A stretch of DNA of 64,000 nt from NCBI RefSeq assembly GCF_035917235.1, contig NZ_CP108423.1:3351001-3415000 (forward strand). The letters are read 5' to 3'. Both the position numbers and the translations under genes were made by a program. Shown here piece after piece: positions 28,011 through 39,237 of the stretch. The notes below the pieces were generated by a model, which did not search any database, was not told the origin of the DNA, and saw nothing but the letters and a program-made list of their open reading frames with translations. Within the stretch, counting starts at the first letter, position 1, and each line of letters opens with the position of its first letter. Source of the stretch: Streptomyces sp. NBC_01294. Lineage in GTDB: Bacteria; Actinomycetota; Actinomycetes; Streptomycetales; Streptomycetaceae.

Positions 28011-28813
28011 TTCGAGGCCTCCTCACGGCCGAGGCGCTCCGAGGAACGCTGCTCCAGGGCCTTGAGGTCGTCGAGCGCCTCGCTGGAGACGTCCCGGATC
28101 TGGCCGCGGGCGCGCAGCGTCTGGCTGACGGTCAGCTCGGACGGGGTGCCGTCCGGCAGCAGGCCGGGGACGTCCACCGCGTTGTGCCGGGCGTAGACGC
28201 CGGGCGCGGGCAGCGGCGGGAGCTGCACGCCCTCGCGGACGCGCTTCTCGGCCAGCTCGCGCTGGGTGGCGGCCCGTTCGGTGCGCTCGCGGTGGGTGAG
28301 CACCATCGCGCCGACGGCCGCGGTGATCAGCAGCGCGCCGGTGATCTCGAAGGCGAAGACGTACTTGGTGAAGATCAGCTGCGCCAGGCCCTCGACGTGT
28401 CCGGCGGAGTTGATCCGGCCGAGCCCGTTGAAGTGGGTGAGGTTGGCGTGGCCGATGCCGGCGATCAGCAGGATGCCGAAGCCGAGCCCGCACAGGACGG
28501 CCAGCCAGCGCTGTCCCTTGATGGTCTCCTTCAGGGAGTCGGCGGCGGTGACGCCGACGAGCATGACCACGAAGAGGAACAGCATCATGATCGCGCCGGT
28601 GTAGACGATGACCTGGACGACGCCCAGGAAGTACGCCCCGTTGGCGAGGTAGAAGACGGCCAGGATGATCATCGTCCCGGCCAGGCTGAGGGCGCTGTGC
28701 ACGGACTTCTTCATCAGGATCGTGGCCAGGGCGCCGATGACGGCGACCGTGCCGAGGATCCAGAACTGGATCGCCTCTCCCGTGGAGGTCATGGAGGCGG
28801 CGATGGCGCTCAT
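28007..28813 (-). CDS. nuoJ: NADH-quinone oxidoreductase subunit J
   Basis: 268 residues: five N-terminal membrane helices ([20 protein letters not shown] contains the pi-bulge region) and a hydrophilic C-terminal extension of about 90 residues (from [19 protein letters not shown]), longer than in E. coli and typical of actinobacteria. The ATG overlaps the nuoI stop by 4 bp. Confidence 0.95.
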   Translation of the reverse strand: MSAIAASMTSTGEAIQFWILGTVAVIGALATILMKKSVHSALSLAGTMIILAVFYLANGAYFLGVVQVIVYTGAIMMLFLFVVMLVGVTAADSLKETIKGQRWLAVLCGLGFGILLIAGIGHANLTHFNGLGRINSAGHVEGLAQLIFTKYVFAFEITGALLITAAVGAMVLTHRERTERAATQRELAEKRVREGVQLPPLPAPGVYARHNAVDVPGLLPDGTPSELTVSQTLRARGQIRDVSSEALDDLKALEQRSSERLGREEASK

Positions 28814-29421
28814 GCCCCCACCTCCTCGGACTGCCCGTTCCCCGGGGCCGCTTCGCCCTCGGGCACCTCGCCCTTGGAGACGGCCACCTGCCGGACCGTG
28901 CCCGGGGCGGCCCCCGTCACCCGGCCCTGGTAGTAGTCCGTGTCCTCCATGCCGGGGAAGACCGAGTGCGGTGCCTCGACCATGCCCTCGGTCAGGCCGG
29001 CCAGCAGCTGGTCCTTGGTGTAGATGAGCGATTCGCGGCTGGCGTCGGCCAGCTCGAACTCGTTCGTCATGGTCAGCGCCCTGGTCGGGCACGCCTCGAC
29101 GCACAGCCCGCACAGGATGCAGCGGGCGTAGTTGATCTGGTAGACGGCGCCGTACCGCTCGCCCGGGGAGTAGCGCTCCTCCTCGGTGTTGTCCGCGCCC
29201 TCCACGTAGATCGCGTCGGCGGGACAGGCCCAGGCGCACAGCTCGCACCCGATGCACTTCTCCAGACCGTCGGGGTGCCGGTTGAGCTGGTGCCGTCCGT
29301 GGAAGCGCGGGGCGGTCGTCTTCTGCTGCTCCGGGTACTGCTCGGTGAGGCGCTTCTTGAACATGGCCTTGAAGGTCACGCCGAAGCCGGCCACCGGGTT
29401 CTGCCACTTCTCGTCAGACAT
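28810..29421 (-). CDS. nuoI: NADH-quinone oxidoreductase subunit I
   Basis: 203 residues, TYKY-type subunit carrying clusters N6a and N6b: [12 protein letters not shown] and [12 protein letters not shown]. The ATG at 29421 (MSDEKWQNP) is preferred over an upstream frame extension inside nuoH, since it gives an 8-bp overlap with the nuoH end and starts at the family's usual N-terminus. The C-terminal 60 residues are a variable tail rich in Gly/Glu. Confidence 0.95.
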   Translation of the reverse strand: MSDEKWQNPVAGFGVTFKAMFKKRLTEQYPEQQKTTAPRFHGRHQLNRHPDGLEKCIGCELCAWACPADAIYVEGADNTEEERYSPGERYGAVYQINYARCILCGLCVEACPTRALTMTNEFELADASRESLIYTKDQLLAGLTEGMVEAPHSVFPGMEDTDYYQGRVTGAAPGTVRQVAVSKGEVPEGEAAPGNGQSEEVGA

Positions 29422-30793
29422 TCTCAGCACCCTCCTCTCGGTCACTGTCAGTATTCGACCCGCCACTGACAATCAGCTCCCGCTCGCCGCGAGGCCGCCT
29501 GCGCGGTACGGGTGCCAGGTGCTGGCCGGGCTTGGGCGGTACGGGGAACCCGCCCGCCAGCGGGTCGAAGGCCTCGGCGTCCTTCACCGCCTCCGCGGCG
29601 GCCGCCTTCTCGCGTTTGTCGCGGAAGAGGTCCGCGACGAAGGAGAGCAGCAGGATCGCCACGACGGCGCCGCCGACGTAGAGGACGATCTCGCTGAAGT
29701 CGTACGCCTCGTTGCGCAGCGCCCGGACGGTGGCGACCAGCATCAGCCAGACCACGGAGACCGGGATCAGGACCTTCCAGCCGAGCTTCATCAGCTGGTC
29801 GTAGCGCACGCGTGGCAGCGTGCCGCGCAGCCAGATGAAGAAGAACAGCAGCAACTGCACCTTGAGGACGAACCAGAGCATCGGCCACCAGCCGTGGTTC
29901 GCGCCCTCCCAGTACGTCGAGATCGGCGCCGGGGCCCGCCAGCCGCCCAGGAAGAGGGTGACGGAGACCGCCGAGACGGTGACCATGTTGACGTACTCGG
30001 CGAGCATGAACAGCGCGAACTTGATGGACGAGTACTCGGTGTTGAAGCCGCCGACCAGGTCGCCCTCGGACTCCGGCATGTCGAAGGGGGCGCGGTTCGT
30101 CTCGCCGACCATCGTGATGACGTAGATGATGAAGGAGACCGGCAGCAGGATGATGTACCAGCGGTCCGCCTGCGCCTCCACGATCGCCGAGGTCGACATC
30201 GACCCGGAGTAGAGGAAGACCGAGGCGAAGGCCGCGCCCATCGCGATCTCGTAGGAGATCATCTGCGCGCAGGAGCGCAGGCCGCCGAGGAGCGGGTAGG
30301 TGGAGCCGGAGGACCAGCCCGCCAGCACGATGCCGTAGATGCCGACCGAGGCCACCGCGAGGATGTAGAGCATCGCGATGGGCAGGTCGGTCAGCTGCAT
30401 CGTGGTGCGCTGGCCGAAGATGGAGACCTCGTTGCCCGCGGGCCCGAAGGGGATCACCGCGATGGCCATGAAGGCCGGGATCGCCGCGATGATCGGGGCC
30501 AGGACGTAGACCACCTTGTCGGCCCGCTTGACGATCAGGTCTTCCTTGAGCATCAGCTTCACGCCGTCGGCGAGCGACTGGAGCATGCCCCAGGGGCCGT
30601 GCCGGTTCGGGCCGATGCGCAGCTGCATCCAGGCGACGACCTTGCGCTCCCACACGATGGAGAACAGCACGGTCACCATCAGGAAGGCGAAGCAGAACAC
30701 CGCCTTGATGACGACGAGCCACCAGACGTCCCGGCCGAACAGGGAGAGGTCCTCGGCGGCCAGTTGGACGAAGTCACCGTGTACCGCGTTCAC
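29414..30793 (-). CDS. nuoH: NADH-quinone oxidoreductase subunit H
   Basis: 459 residues, the membrane subunit lining the quinone channel. Seen: [52 protein letters not shown] and the [18 protein letters not shown] stretch. Eight helices; the C-terminal 70 residues are a hydrophilic actinobacterial extension. The GTG overlaps the nuoG stop (GTGA). Confidence 0.96.
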   Translation of the reverse strand: MNAVHGDFVQLAAEDLSLFGRDVWWLVVIKAVFCFAFLMVTVLFSIVWERKVVAWMQLRIGPNRHGPWGMLQSLADGVKLMLKEDLIVKRADKVVYVLAPIIAAIPAFMAIAVIPFGPAGNEVSIFGQRTTMQLTDLPIAMLYILAVASVGIYGIVLAGWSSGSTYPLLGGLRSCAQMISYEIAMGAAFASVFLYSGSMSTSAIVEAQADRWYIILLPVSFIIYVITMVGETNRAPFDMPESEGDLVGGFNTEYSSIKFALFMLAEYVNMVTVSAVSVTLFLGGWRAPAPISTYWEGANHGWWPMLWFVLKVQLLLFFFIWLRGTLPRVRYDQLMKLGWKVLIPVSVVWLMLVATVRALRNEAYDFSEIVLYVGGAVVAILLLSFVADLFRDKREKAAAAEAVKDAEAFDPLAGGFPVPPKPGQHLAPVPRRRPRGERELIVSGGSNTDSDREEGAENV

Positions 30794-33303
30794 GCGTCCA
30801 CCTCCGCGGGGGCGGCGCCGGCGCCGGCCGGGAGCGCCGGGCCGATGCGTACGAGGGTGCCCGGGCGGGCTCCGGCGTCGGCGAGGACGCCGGAGCCGGT
30901 GGAGTTCAGCGGGAGCCAGACCACGCGGTCGGGCATCTCGGTGATCCGGAGCGGGAGTTCCACGGTGCCGGCCGGGCCGGTGACCGCGAGGACGTCGCCG
31001 TTCTTGACGCCCGTCTCGGCGGCTGTGGCCGCCGACAGCCGGGCACTGGCCTCGTGCCGGGTGCCGGCCAGGGCGTCGTCGCCCTCCTGGAGCCGGCCGA
31101 GGTCGAGCAGGAGCCGGTGGCCCGCGAGGACCGCCTCGCCGACGCCCGGGCGGGGCAGCGGCACGGTGTCCGTCGCCTGTCCGGCGGCGCGCTCCCCGGC
31201 CCACGGGCCGAGCGCGTCGATCTCCCGGCGTACGGCGTGTACGTCGGGCAGCGCGATCGGCCGGTCGGCGGCGTCGGCCAGCATGTGCAGCACGCGGGCG
31301 TCGGCCGGGGCGAGCCGGCGGGTCATCTGGTCGGGCTTGAGCGCGGCCTCGAACGGCCGGACCCTGCCCTCCCAGTTGATGAACGCGCCCGCCTTCTCGG
31401 CGACCGCGGCGACCGGCAGGACGACGTCCGCGTGGTCCGTGACCTCGCCGGCCCGCAGTTCCAGGGAGACCACGAAGGCCTCCTGGAGGGCGGTCCGCGC
31501 ACGGTCCGGGTCCGGCAGGTCGGTCACCTCGACGCCCGCGACCAGCAGGGCCGAGAGCTCCCGGGTCGCGGCCGCCTCGACGATCTGGCCGGTGTCGCGG
31601 CCGTAGCGGTGCGGGAGTTCGTCCAGGCCCCAGGCGGTGGCGACCTCGTCGCGCGCCCGCGGGTCGGTGGCCGGACGGCCGCCCGGCAGCAGGGACGGCA
31701 GCGCGCCCGCCTCGATCGCGGCCCGCTCCCCGGCGCGGCGCGGGATCCACACCAGCTTCGCCCCGGTCGCGGCGGCGGCCCGTACGGCGGCGGTCAGCGC
31801 GCCGGGCACCCCGGCGAGGCGCTCCCCGACGACGATGACGGCCCCGGGCCGGCGCAGCGCGTCGGCGGCTTCGGTGCCGCCCGCCTCCAGGCCGGTCCGG
31901 GAGGCCAGCGCGTCGAGCCACTCGGGCTCGGTGCCGGGGGCGGCGGCCAGCAGGGTGCCGCCCGTCTTCTCCAGGCCGCGGGTGGCGAAGGGGGCCAGGG
32001 CGAAGGTCCGCTGCTTGTGCTTGCGGTGGGCCTTGCGCAGCCGCAGGAAGACGCCGGGGGCCTCCTCCTCCGCCTCGATGCCGACGAGCAGCACGGTGGG
32101 CGCCGCCTCCAGCGAGGTGTACGTGACCCCCTCGCCGTCGAGGTCCTTGCCGGTGCCGGCCACGGTGGCGGCCAGGAACTCGGCCTCCTCCGCGCTGTGC
32201 ACGCGGGCCCGGAAGTCGATGTCGTTGGTGTCCAGCACGACCCGGGCGAACTTGGCGTACGCGTAGGCGTCCTCGACGGTGAGCCGGCCGCCGGTGAGCA
32301 CCCCGGCCCGGCCGCGCGCGGCGGCGAGCCCGTTAGCCGCGGCCTCCAGGGCCTCGGGCCAGCTCGCCGGCTCCAGCACCCCGGCGGCGTTGCGCACGAG
32401 CGGGGTGGTCAGCCGGTCCGGGCGCTGCGCGTAGCGGAACCCGAAGCGGCCCTTGTCGCAGACCCACTCCTCATTGACCTCGGGGTCCTCGGCGGCGAGG
32501 CGCCGCAGCACCTTGCCGCGCCGGTGGTCGGTACGGGTCGCGCAGCCGCCCGCGCAGTGCTCGCACACGCTCGGGGAGGAGACGAGGTCGAAGGGGCGGG
32601 AGCGGAACCGGTAGGCGGCCGAGGTGAGGGCGCCGACCGGGCAGATCTGGATGGTGTTGCCGGAGAAGTACGACTCGAAGGGGTCGCCCTCACCGGTGCC
32701 GACCTGCTGCAGCGCGCCGCGCTCCAGCAGCTCGATCATCGGGTCGCCGGCGATCTCGTTGGAGAAGCGGGTGCAGCGCGCGCAGAGCACGCACCGCTCG
32801 CGGTCCAGCAGCACCTGGGTGGAGATCGGGACCGGCTTCTCGTACGTGCGCTTCTTGCCCTCGAAACGCGATTCGGCGTTGCCGTGCGACATCGCCTGGT
32901 TCTGCAGCGGGCACTCGCCGCCCTTGTCACAGACCGGGCAGTCCAGCGGGTGGTTGATGAGCAGCAGCTCCATCACCCCGCGCTGGGCCTTGTCGGCGAC
33001 CTCGGACGTCAGCTGGGTCTTGACGACCATGCCGTCGGTGCAGGTGATGGTGCAGGAGGCCATCGGCTTGCGCTGGCCCTCGACCTCGACGATGCACTGG
33101 CGGCAGGCGCCGACCGGGGAGAGGAGGGGGTGGTCGCAGAACCGGGGGATCTCGATGCCGAGCTGCTCCGCGGCCCGGATGACGAGGGTGCCCTTGGGCA
33201 CGGACAGCTCGGCCCCGTCGATGGTCAGCGAGACCATGTTCTCGGACGTCCCGTGCGGCCCGGCCGCGTCTCCTCCGGAGGCGGCCGTAGTGGTGACGGT
33301 CAT
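30790..33303 (-). CDS. nuoG: NADH-quinone oxidoreductase subunit G
   Basis: 837 residues, 75-kDa-type iron-sulfur subunit. An N-terminal [2Fe-2S] ferredoxin domain ([20 protein letters not shown]), a His-Cys3 N5 site ([20 protein letters not shown]), the [10 protein letters not shown] cluster and the [15 protein letters not shown] site of the molybdopterin-like domain follow in order. The degenerate formate-dehydrogenase-like C-terminal part is Ala-rich. The ATG at 33303 overlaps the nuoF stop; upstream frame extension lies in nuoF and is not real. Confidence 0.95.
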   Translation of the reverse strand: MTVTTTAASGGDAAGPHGTSENMVSLTIDGAELSVPKGTLVIRAAEQLGIEIPRFCDHPLLSPVGACRQCIVEVEGQRKPMASCTITCTDGMVVKTQLTSEVADKAQRGVMELLLINHPLDCPVCDKGGECPLQNQAMSHGNAESRFEGKKRTYEKPVPISTQVLLDRERCVLCARCTRFSNEIAGDPMIELLERGALQQVGTGEGDPFESYFSGNTIQICPVGALTSAAYRFRSRPFDLVSSPSVCEHCAGGCATRTDHRRGKVLRRLAAEDPEVNEEWVCDKGRFGFRYAQRPDRLTTPLVRNAAGVLEPASWPEALEAAANGLAAARGRAGVLTGGRLTVEDAYAYAKFARVVLDTNDIDFRARVHSAEEAEFLAATVAGTGKDLDGEGVTYTSLEAAPTVLLVGIEAEEEAPGVFLRLRKAHRKHKQRTFALAPFATRGLEKTGGTLLAAAPGTEPEWLDALASRTGLEAGGTEAADALRRPGAVIVVGERLAGVPGALTAAVRAAAATGAKLVWIPRRAGERAAIEAGALPSLLPGGRPATDPRARDEVATAWGLDELPHRYGRDTGQIVEAAATRELSALLVAGVEVTDLPDPDRARTALQEAFVVSLELRAGEVTDHADVVLPVAAVAEKAGAFINWEGRVRPFEAALKPDQMTRRLAPADARVLHMLADAADRPIALPDVHAVRREIDALGPWAGERAAGQATDTVPLPRPGVGEAVLAGHRLLLDLGRLQEGDDALAGTRHEASARLSAATAAETGVKNGDVLAVTGPAGTVELPLRITEMPDRVVWLPLNSTGSGVLADAGARPGTLVRIGPALPAGAGAAPAEVDA

Positions 33304-34646
33304 GCGTTCACCTCCGTGTCGGCCCAGAGGGTCGACTTCCTGGGGTCGAAGGGGCAGCCCTTGCCCGTGATGTGCTGCTCGTACTCCTCGCGGAAGTACT
33401 TGAGCGAGGAGAAGATCGGGCTGGCCGCGCCATCGCCCAGTGCGCAGAAGGACTTGCCGTTGATGTTGTCGGCGATGTCGTTCAGCTTGTCGAGGTCGGA
33501 CATGACGCCCTTGCCGGCCTCGATGTCGCGGAGCAACTGGACCAGCCAGTAGGTGCCTTCGCGGCAGGGGGTGCACTTGCCGCAGGACTCGTGGGCGTAG
33601 AACTCCGTCCACCGGGTCACGGCCCGCACCACGCAGGTCGTCTCGTCGAAGCACTGGAGCGCCTTGGTGCCGAGCATCGAGCCGGCCGCGCCCACGCCCT
33701 CGTAGTCGAGCGGGACGTCGAGGTGCTCGTCCGTGAACATCGGGGTGGAGGAGCCGCCCGGGGTCCAGAACTTCAGCCGGTGCCCGGGCCGCATGCCCCC
33801 GCTCATGTCGAGGAGCTGGCGCAGCGTGATGCCGAGCGGGGCCTCGTACTGGCCGGGGCCGACGACGTGCCCGGAGAGCGAATACAGCGTGAAGCCGGGG
33901 GACTTCTCGGTCCCCATCGCCTTGAACCAGTCCTTGCCCTTGTTCAGGATCGCGGGAACCGACGCGATGGACTCCACGTTGTTGACGACAGTGGGGCACG
34001 CGTAGAGCCCCTCGACGGCAGGGAAGGGAGGACGCAGCCGGGGCTGACCGCGCCGGCCTTCGAGGGAGTCGAGCAGCGCCGTCTCCTCGCCGCAGATGTA
34101 CGCGCCCGCTCCCGCGTGCACCGTGATGTCGAGGTCGAGCCCGCTCCCGAGGATGTCCTTGCCGAGATATCCGGCCTCGTACGCCTCGCGCACCGCCTCG
34201 TGCAGGCGCCGCAGGACCGGCACCACCTCGCCGCGCAGGTAGATGAAGGCGTGCTGCGAACGGATCGCGTAGCAGGCGATGATCATTCCCTCGATGAGGG
34301 AGTGCGGGTTGGCGAAGAGGAGGGGGATGTCCTTGCAGGTTCCCGGCTCCGACTCGTCCGCGTTCACGACGAGGTAGTGCGGCTTTCCGTCGCCCTGCGG
34401 GATGAACTGCCACTTCATCCCGGTGGGGAAGCCCGCGCCGCCGCGGCCGCGCAGACCCGAGTCCTTCACGTACGCGATGAGGTCGTCCGGGGTCATCGCG
34501 AGCGCCTTGCGCAGGCCCTCGTAGCCCTCGTGACGCCGGTAGGTCTCCAGCGTCCACGACTGCGGCTCGTCCCAGAAGGCCGACAGCACGGGGGCGAGAA
34601 GCTTCTCCGGGCTGCCGTTCTTGCTCAGTTCGGTGGACACGGTCAT
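33300..34646 (-). CDS. nuoF: NADH-quinone oxidoreductase subunit F
   Basis: 448 residues, the NADH- and FMN-binding subunit. Seen: [47 protein letters not shown] and the N3 cluster [12 protein letters not shown] with a later Cys in [13 protein letters not shown]. The ATG 34646 shares its A with the nuoE stop (TGATG); a GTG one codon upstream is also possible. Confidence 0.96.
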   Translation of the reverse strand: MTVSTELSKNGSPEKLLAPVLSAFWDEPQSWTLETYRRHEGYEGLRKALAMTPDDLIAYVKDSGLRGRGGAGFPTGMKWQFIPQGDGKPHYLVVNADESEPGTCKDIPLLFANPHSLIEGMIIACYAIRSQHAFIYLRGEVVPVLRRLHEAVREAYEAGYLGKDILGSGLDLDITVHAGAGAYICGEETALLDSLEGRRGQPRLRPPFPAVEGLYACPTVVNNVESIASVPAILNKGKDWFKAMGTEKSPGFTLYSLSGHVVGPGQYEAPLGITLRQLLDMSGGMRPGHRLKFWTPGGSSTPMFTDEHLDVPLDYEGVGAAGSMLGTKALQCFDETTCVVRAVTRWTEFYAHESCGKCTPCREGTYWLVQLLRDIEAGKGVMSDLDKLNDIADNINGKSFCALGDGAASPIFSSLKYFREEYEQHITGKGCPFDPRKSTLWADTEVNA

Positions 34647-35401
34647 CACTCCCCTCCCTCGGTGGTGGTCGCGCCCCGCGGGTGCACGATCGAGGCGTGC
34701 GGGGACTCGCCGCGGGCGATGCGCAGCCCGATCAGGGAGGCCGGACCGGCGCCGCCGGTCGCCTCGACCGCTCCCTCGCGCTCGTCCGGGAACCCGGCCA
34801 GGATCCGGGCCGTCTCCTTGTACGTGCACAGCGGAGCGCCCCGGGTCGGCGAGACCTCTCGGCCGGCCAGCAGGTCGTCGACCAGGGCCTTGGCGGATTC
34901 GGGGGTCTGGTTGTCGAAGAACTCCCAGTTGACCATCACCACGGGGGCGAAGTCGCAGGCCGCGTTGCACTCGATGTGTTCGAGGGTGACCTTGCCGTCG
35001 GGGGTGGTCTCGTTGTTGCCGACCCCGAGGTGCTCCTTGAGCTCGTCGAAGATGGCGTCGCCGCCCATCACCGCGCACAGGGTGTTCGTGCAGACGCCGA
35101 CCTGGTAGTCGCCCGAGGGCTTGCGCCGGTACATCGTGTAGAAGGTCGCCACCGCCGTGACCTCGGCGGTGGTCAGGCCCAGCACCTCGGCGCAGAAGCG
35201 GACGCCGGTGCGCGAGACGTAGCCCTCCTGCGACTGGCACAGGTGCAGCAGCGGGAGCAGCGCGGAGCGGCTGTCGGGGTAGCGGGCGATGACGTCCCTG
35301 GCGTCCGCTTCGAGGCGCTCGCGTACCTCCGCCGGAAAGTCGGGGGCCGGCAGCTGGGGCATGCCCAGCGAGACCCCTTGGTTCGAAGGACTGGCGGTCA
35401 T
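34646..35401 (-). CDS. nuoE: NADH-quinone oxidoreductase subunit E
   Basis: 251 residues, thioredoxin-like [2Fe-2S] subunit. Cluster N1a ligands are in [12 protein letters not shown] and [13 protein letters not shown]. It is about 80 residues longer than E. coli NuoE because of a C-terminal tail (from [13 protein letters not shown]), as in other actinobacteria. Translationally coupled on both sides. Confidence 0.95.
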   Translation of the reverse strand: MTASPSNQGVSLGMPQLPAPDFPAEVRERLEADARDVIARYPDSRSALLPLLHLCQSQEGYVSRTGVRFCAEVLGLTTAEVTAVATFYTMYRRKPSGDYQVGVCTNTLCAVMGGDAIFDELKEHLGVGNNETTPDGKVTLEHIECNAACDFAPVVMVNWEFFDNQTPESAKALVDDLLAGREVSPTRGAPLCTYKETARILAGFPDEREGAVEATGGAGPASLIGLRIARGESPHASIVHPRGATTTEGGE

Positions 35402-36753
35402 CGGTCGACGCCTCCCATCACGGGGTCGATGGAGGCGACGGCGACGATGACGTCGGCGACCTGGCCGCCCTCGCACATCGCGGCCATGGCCTGCAGGTTG
35501 GTGAAGGACGGGTCGCGGAAGTGGACCCGGTAGGGGCGGGTTCCGCCGTCGGAGACGACGTGCACGCCGAGCTCGCCCTTGGGGGACTCGACGGCCGCGT
35601 ACACCTGCCCCGCCGGTACCCGGAAGCCCTCGGTCACCAGCTTGAAGTGGTGGATGAGGGCCTCCATGGAGGTGCCCATGATGTTCCTGATGTGGTCGAG
35701 CGAGTTGCCGAGGCCGTCGGGGCCCATCGCCAGCTGCGCGGGCCAGGCGATCTTCTTGTCGGCGACCATCACCGGGCCCGGCTCCAGGCGCTCCAGGCAC
35801 TGCTCGACGATGCGCAGCGACTGGCGCATCTCCTCCAGGCGGACGAGGAACCGCCCGTAGGAGTCACAGGTCTCGGTGGTCGGCACGTCGAACTCGTAGT
35901 TCTCGTAGCCGCAGTACGGGTCCGACTTGCGCAGGTCGTGCGGCAGGCCGGCGGAGCGCAGGATCGGGCCGGTGGCGCCGAGCGCCATGCAGCCGGTGAG
36001 GTCGAGGTAGCCGACGTCCTGCATGCGGGCCTTGAAGATGGGGTTGCCGGTGGCGAGCTTGTCGTACTCCGGCAGGTTCTTCTTCATGGTCTTGAGGAAT
36101 TCGCGCAGCTGGTCGACGGCGCCCGGGGGCAGGTCCTGCGCGAGGCCGCCGGGGCGGACGAACGCGTGGTTCATGCGCAGCCCGGTGATCAGCTCGAAGA
36201 TGTCGAGGATCAGCTCGCGGTCGCGGAAGCCGTAGATCATGATCGTGGTCGCGCCCAGCTCCATGCCGCCGGTGGCGATGCACACCAGGTGGGAGGAGAG
36301 CCGGTTGAGCTCCATCAGCAGGACGCGGATGACGGTGGCTCGGTCCGGGATCTGGTCGGTGATGCCGAGCAGCTTCTCGACGCCCAGGCAGTACGCCGTC
36401 TCGTTGAAGAACGGCGTCAGGTAGTCCATGCGCGTCACGAAGGTGGTGCCCTGCGTCCAGTTCCGGTATTCGAGGTTCTTCTCGATGCCGGTGTGCAGGT
36501 AGCCGATGCCGCAGCGGGCCTCGGTGACCGTCTCGCCGTCGATCTCCAGGATCAGGCGGAGCACGCCGTGGGTGGACGGGTGCTGGGGGCCCATGTTGAC
36601 GACGATCCGCTCGTCGTCGGCCCTGGCCGCGGACTGGACGATCTCGTCCCAGTCGCCGCCGGTGACGGTGTAGACGGTGCCCTCGGTCGTCTCGCGCGCG
36701 GAGGCGTGGCCGGCGTCGGCGTGGCCGGCGGAGGCGTGATTCGAAGTGGACAT
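35398..36753 (-). CDS. nuoD: NADH-quinone oxidoreductase subunit D
   Basis: 451 residues, 49-kDa subunit forming the quinone pocket with NuoB. Seen: [14 protein letters not shown] with the pocket His, [21 protein letters not shown] and [20 protein letters not shown] near the C-terminus. The first 30 residues are a His/Ala-rich extension ([14 protein letters not shown]) with a repeated AGHA unit. Confidence 0.96.
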   Translation of the reverse strand: MSTSNHASAGHADAGHASARETTEGTVYTVTGGDWDEIVQSAARADDERIVVNMGPQHPSTHGVLRLILEIDGETVTEARCGIGYLHTGIEKNLEYRNWTQGTTFVTRMDYLTPFFNETAYCLGVEKLLGITDQIPDRATVIRVLLMELNRLSSHLVCIATGGMELGATTIMIYGFRDRELILDIFELITGLRMNHAFVRPGGLAQDLPPGAVDQLREFLKTMKKNLPEYDKLATGNPIFKARMQDVGYLDLTGCMALGATGPILRSAGLPHDLRKSDPYCGYENYEFDVPTTETCDSYGRFLVRLEEMRQSLRIVEQCLERLEPGPVMVADKKIAWPAQLAMGPDGLGNSLDHIRNIMGTSMEALIHHFKLVTEGFRVPAGQVYAAVESPKGELGVHVVSDGGTRPYRVHFRDPSFTNLQAMAAMCEGGQVADVIVAVASIDPVMGGVDR

Positions 36754-37523
36754 CAGCTGTACGACCTCCGCTGGTCGGGAGCCGGGATCTGGGCGCCCTT
36801 GTACTCGATGGGGATGCCGCCGAGCGGGTAGTCCTTGCGCTGCGGGAAGCCCTGCCAGTCGTCCGGCATCATGATCCGGGTGAGGGCCGGGTGCCCGTCG
36901 AAGATCAGGCCGAAGAAGTCGTACGTCTCGCGCTCGTGCCAGTCGTTGGTCGGGTAGACGGAGACGAGCGAGGGGACGTGCGGGTCGCTGTCCGGGACGG
37001 ACACCTCCAGCCGCAGGATCCGGCCGTGCGTGAGCGAGCGCAGGTGGTACACGGCGTGCAGCTCGCGGCCCACGTCGTGAATCGGCGCAGTGTCGGGGAA
37101 GTGCACGCCGGAGACGCCGGTGCAGAGCTCGAAGCGCAGGGCCGGGTCGTCGCGCAGGGTGCTCGCGACCCGGACGAGGTGCTCGCGGGCGATGTGGAGA
37201 GTGAGCTCTCCCCGATCTACGACCACCTTCTCGATCGCGTTCGCAGGGAGCAGGTCCTGCTCCTCCAAGGCGCCCTCCAGCTCGTCCACGACCTCGTCGA
37301 AGTACGAGCCGTAGGGCCGAGCGGACGGGCCCGGGAGGGCAATCGTCCGCACCAGCCCGCCGTAGCCGCTGGTGTCCCCGCCGCCCGCGGCCCCGAACAT
37401 GCCCTTGCGGACGCCGATGACCTCGGGGCCCTGGGCGCGGGGCGCGGGGAAGTTGCTGCCGTTCCCGCCGTGGGTGCCGTTCGTGCCGTTGGTGCCGTTC
37501 TCCGGCTCTTGGGTCTCGCTCAC
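36753..37523 (-). CDS. nuoC: NADH-quinone oxidoreductase subunit C
   Basis: 256 residues, 30-kDa subunit. The family signature is [20 protein letters not shown] followed by [16 protein letters not shown]. The N-terminus has a Gly/Asn/Thr-rich stretch ([13 protein letters not shown]) from tandem triplet repeats. The GTG overlaps the nuoB stop; the stop shares a base with the nuoD ATG. Confidence 0.96.
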   Translation of the reverse strand: MSETQEPENGTNGTNGTHGGNGSNFPAPRAQGPEVIGVRKGMFGAAGGGDTSGYGGLVRTIALPGPSARPYGSYFDEVVDELEGALEEQDLLPANAIEKVVVDRGELTLHIAREHLVRVASTLRDDPALRFELCTGVSGVHFPDTAPIHDVGRELHAVYHLRSLTHGRILRLEVSVPDSDPHVPSLVSVYPTNDWHERETYDFFGLIFDGHPALTRIMMPDDWQGFPQRKDYPLGGIPIEYKGAQIPAPDQRRSYS

Positions 37524-38074
37524 CGGAGCAGCCCCTTCATCTCGATGATGGGGAGGGCCTTGAGGGCCGCCTCCTCCGCCTCACGGGCCGCCTCTTCCCG
37601 GTTCACGCCGAGCTTGGAGCCCTGGATCTTCTGGTGGAGCTTGAGGATCGCGTCCATCAGCATCTCGGGGCGCGGCGGGCAGCCCGGCAGGTAGATGTCC
37701 ACCGGAACGATGTGGTCGACGCCCTGGACGATCGCGTAGTTGTTGAACATTCCGCCCGAAGATGCACAAACCCCCATGGAGATGACCCATTTGGGAGCGG
37801 GCATCTGGTCGTACACCTGCCGCAGTACCGGCGCCATCTTCTGGCTGACCCGTCCGGCCACGATCATCAGATCGGCCTGGCGCGGGGAGCCGCGGAAGAC
37901 CTCCATGCCGAAGCGGGCCAGGTCGTACCGGCCCGCTCCGGTGGTCATCATCTCGATGGCACAGCAGGCGAGGCCGAACGTCGCCGGGAAGACCGACGAC
38001 TTGCGCACCCAGCCCGCGGCCTGTTCGACGGTGGTCAGCAGAAAGCCGCTCGGCAGCTTCTCTTCCAGTCCCAT
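37520..38074 (-). CDS. nuoB: NADH-quinone oxidoreductase subunit B
   Basis: 184 residues, carries cluster N2 that reduces menaquinone. Ligands: the Cys-Cys pair in [11 protein letters not shown], the Cys in [11 protein letters not shown] and the Cys in [10 protein letters not shown]. Starts 15 bp after the nuoA stop. Confidence 0.97.
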   Translation of the reverse strand: MGLEEKLPSGFLLTTVEQAAGWVRKSSVFPATFGLACCAIEMMTTGAGRYDLARFGMEVFRGSPRQADLMIVAGRVSQKMAPVLRQVYDQMPAPKWVISMGVCASSGGMFNNYAIVQGVDHIVPVDIYLPGCPPRPEMLMDAILKLHQKIQGSKLGVNREEAAREAEEAALKALPIIEMKGLLR

Positions 38075-38089
38075 GGAAAATTCAGCCCC

Positions 38090-38449
38090 TCAGTCCCATT
38101 CCAGGCCGCCGCGGCGCCACACGTAGGCGTAGGCGACGAAGACGGTGAGCACGAAGAGCAGCATCTCGACGAGCCCGAAGATCCCCAGGGAGTCGAAGGT
38201 GACGGCCCAGGGGTAGAGGAAGACGACCTCGATATCGAAGATGATGAAGAGCATCGCCGTCAGGTAGTACTTGATCGGGAAGCGGCCGCCGCCGGCCGGC
38301 ATCGGTGTGGGCTCGATGCCGCACTCGTAGGCCTCAAGCTTTGCCCGGTTGTACCGTTTTGGGCCGATCAGCGTGGCCATGACCACGGAGAAGATCGCAA
38401 ACCCTGCGCCGAGGGCGCCGAGCACGAGGATGGGCGCGTACAGATTCAC
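38090..38449 (-). CDS. nuoA: NADH-quinone oxidoreductase subunit A
   Basis: 119 residues, three helices. Seen: KLEAYECGIEPTP with the loop Cys, and YYLTAMLFIIFDIEVVFLYP with conserved acidic residues. First gene of the operon. The GTG start (VNLYAPILV) is chosen since upstream in-frame codons are non-family sequence; AAGGAG lies 10-15 bases upstream. Transcription is probably controlled by the Rex-type site at 38554-38571. Confidence 0.96.
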   Translation of the reverse strand: MNLYAPILVLGALGAGFAIFSVVMATLIGPKRYNRAKLEAYECGIEPTPMPAGGGRFPIKYYLTAMLFIIFDIEVVFLYPWAVTFDSLGIFGLVEMLLFVLTVFVAYAYVWRRGGLEWD

Positions 38450-39237
38450 GCTCCTCGCTCCTTCCAGTCGTCCTTGACCGTTGGACCGCTGCCGGCCGGG
38501 GATGCCTCCCAGCGGTGACTGGGGGCGTGCCCCGCCTCGCGAAGATCGTGCACATGTGAGGCAGTTCACAAGCCGGACTGCTGCGCATCTTATGCCTGCT
38601 CCTCTGTGATCTGCGACACGGGTTACAACAACGAGTTTGTGATCTCCACCACCTGACGATTGATCATGAAGTCCGATGAGTGGTGATCTTCGTACGCGAA
38701 GCATCCACATGATCACCAAAGGTGACATCCGACTCTGTTACCGCAGGTAGAAGGCGTACCGCACTATCAAACATGCCCCTTGCACGCAAATTGGCGACCA
38801 TGGAGCGGTGGTGGTAAAGGGATCGGCGTCGCCCGGTCGAGGGAACCCCTGTGTACAGGGGTGGACGCGGGGCAGACGAGGGTGCGGAGGCCCCCGCGAG
38901 CACGTGCATCCGTTCACGAACCACACGGCCGGTTCACAGGAAGGTCACGGACAGACCACAGCGTCCACATGACGTGACGCTTCTGTGACCTGCGCCACTC
39001 TGAATCGATGCTTCCGAAAGAGGGCTTGGCCATCTGTCCGGAGGGATGGTAGGTCGTGGATCAATTCGGACTTATTAGAGAAACCCCATGATCACAGCCT
39101 TGTGAGGGCCTGTCCGTTTCGCCCGTTACGGCGTCAATAAGAAGCCAGACGCGCCCGGTTAGCGCCGTTCGCGCGCAACTGTGGCGCACCCCACGTTTCT
39201 TGAAGGGACCCCGGACGCCCTGATAGCGGTTGTCCTC
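38450..39237. other. 788-bp divergent control region between nuoA and the NlpC/P60 gene
   Basis: Not coding: the short open frames lack codon bias. It holds the nuoA leader, the Rex-type site, a -10-like TAAGAT for nuo and an AT-richer block at 38630-38780 with TGATC-containing repeats and the palindrome TTCGTACGCGAA (38690-38701). Two sites fit the loose Streptomyces Crp pattern GTG-N6-GNCAC (38606-38619 and 38985-38998). No c-di-AMP riboswitch could be recognised upstream of the hydrolase gene, although that family often has one. Confidence 0.5.
38554..38571. promoter_or_regulatory. Rex-type operator (ROP) of the nuo operon
   Basis: ATGTGAGGCAGTTCACAA matches the known Rex consensus TTGTGAA-N4-TTCACAA at 12 of the 14 specified arm positions. 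Rex is the NADH/NAD+ sensing repressor of respiratory genes in Streptomyces. It lies about 105 bp upstream of nuoA and about 15 bp downstream of a -10-like TAAGAT (minus strand, 38592-38587), so binding would cover the transcription start. Confidence 0.75.

Noticed and set aside
34558-35240. N-terminal extension of nuoF into nuoE
   Set aside because: nuoE has intact motifs in its own frame and the TGATG overlap fixes the nuoF start.
38664-38926. Small minus-strand frames upstream of nuoA
   Set aside because: AT-richer control region with no codon bias; they would overlap the promoter area.
39001-39237. Possible c-di-AMP (ydaO-type) riboswitch before the NlpC/P60 gene
   Set aside because: Expected for this gene class in Streptomyces, but I could not find the conserved helices or the GGGG-rich core.
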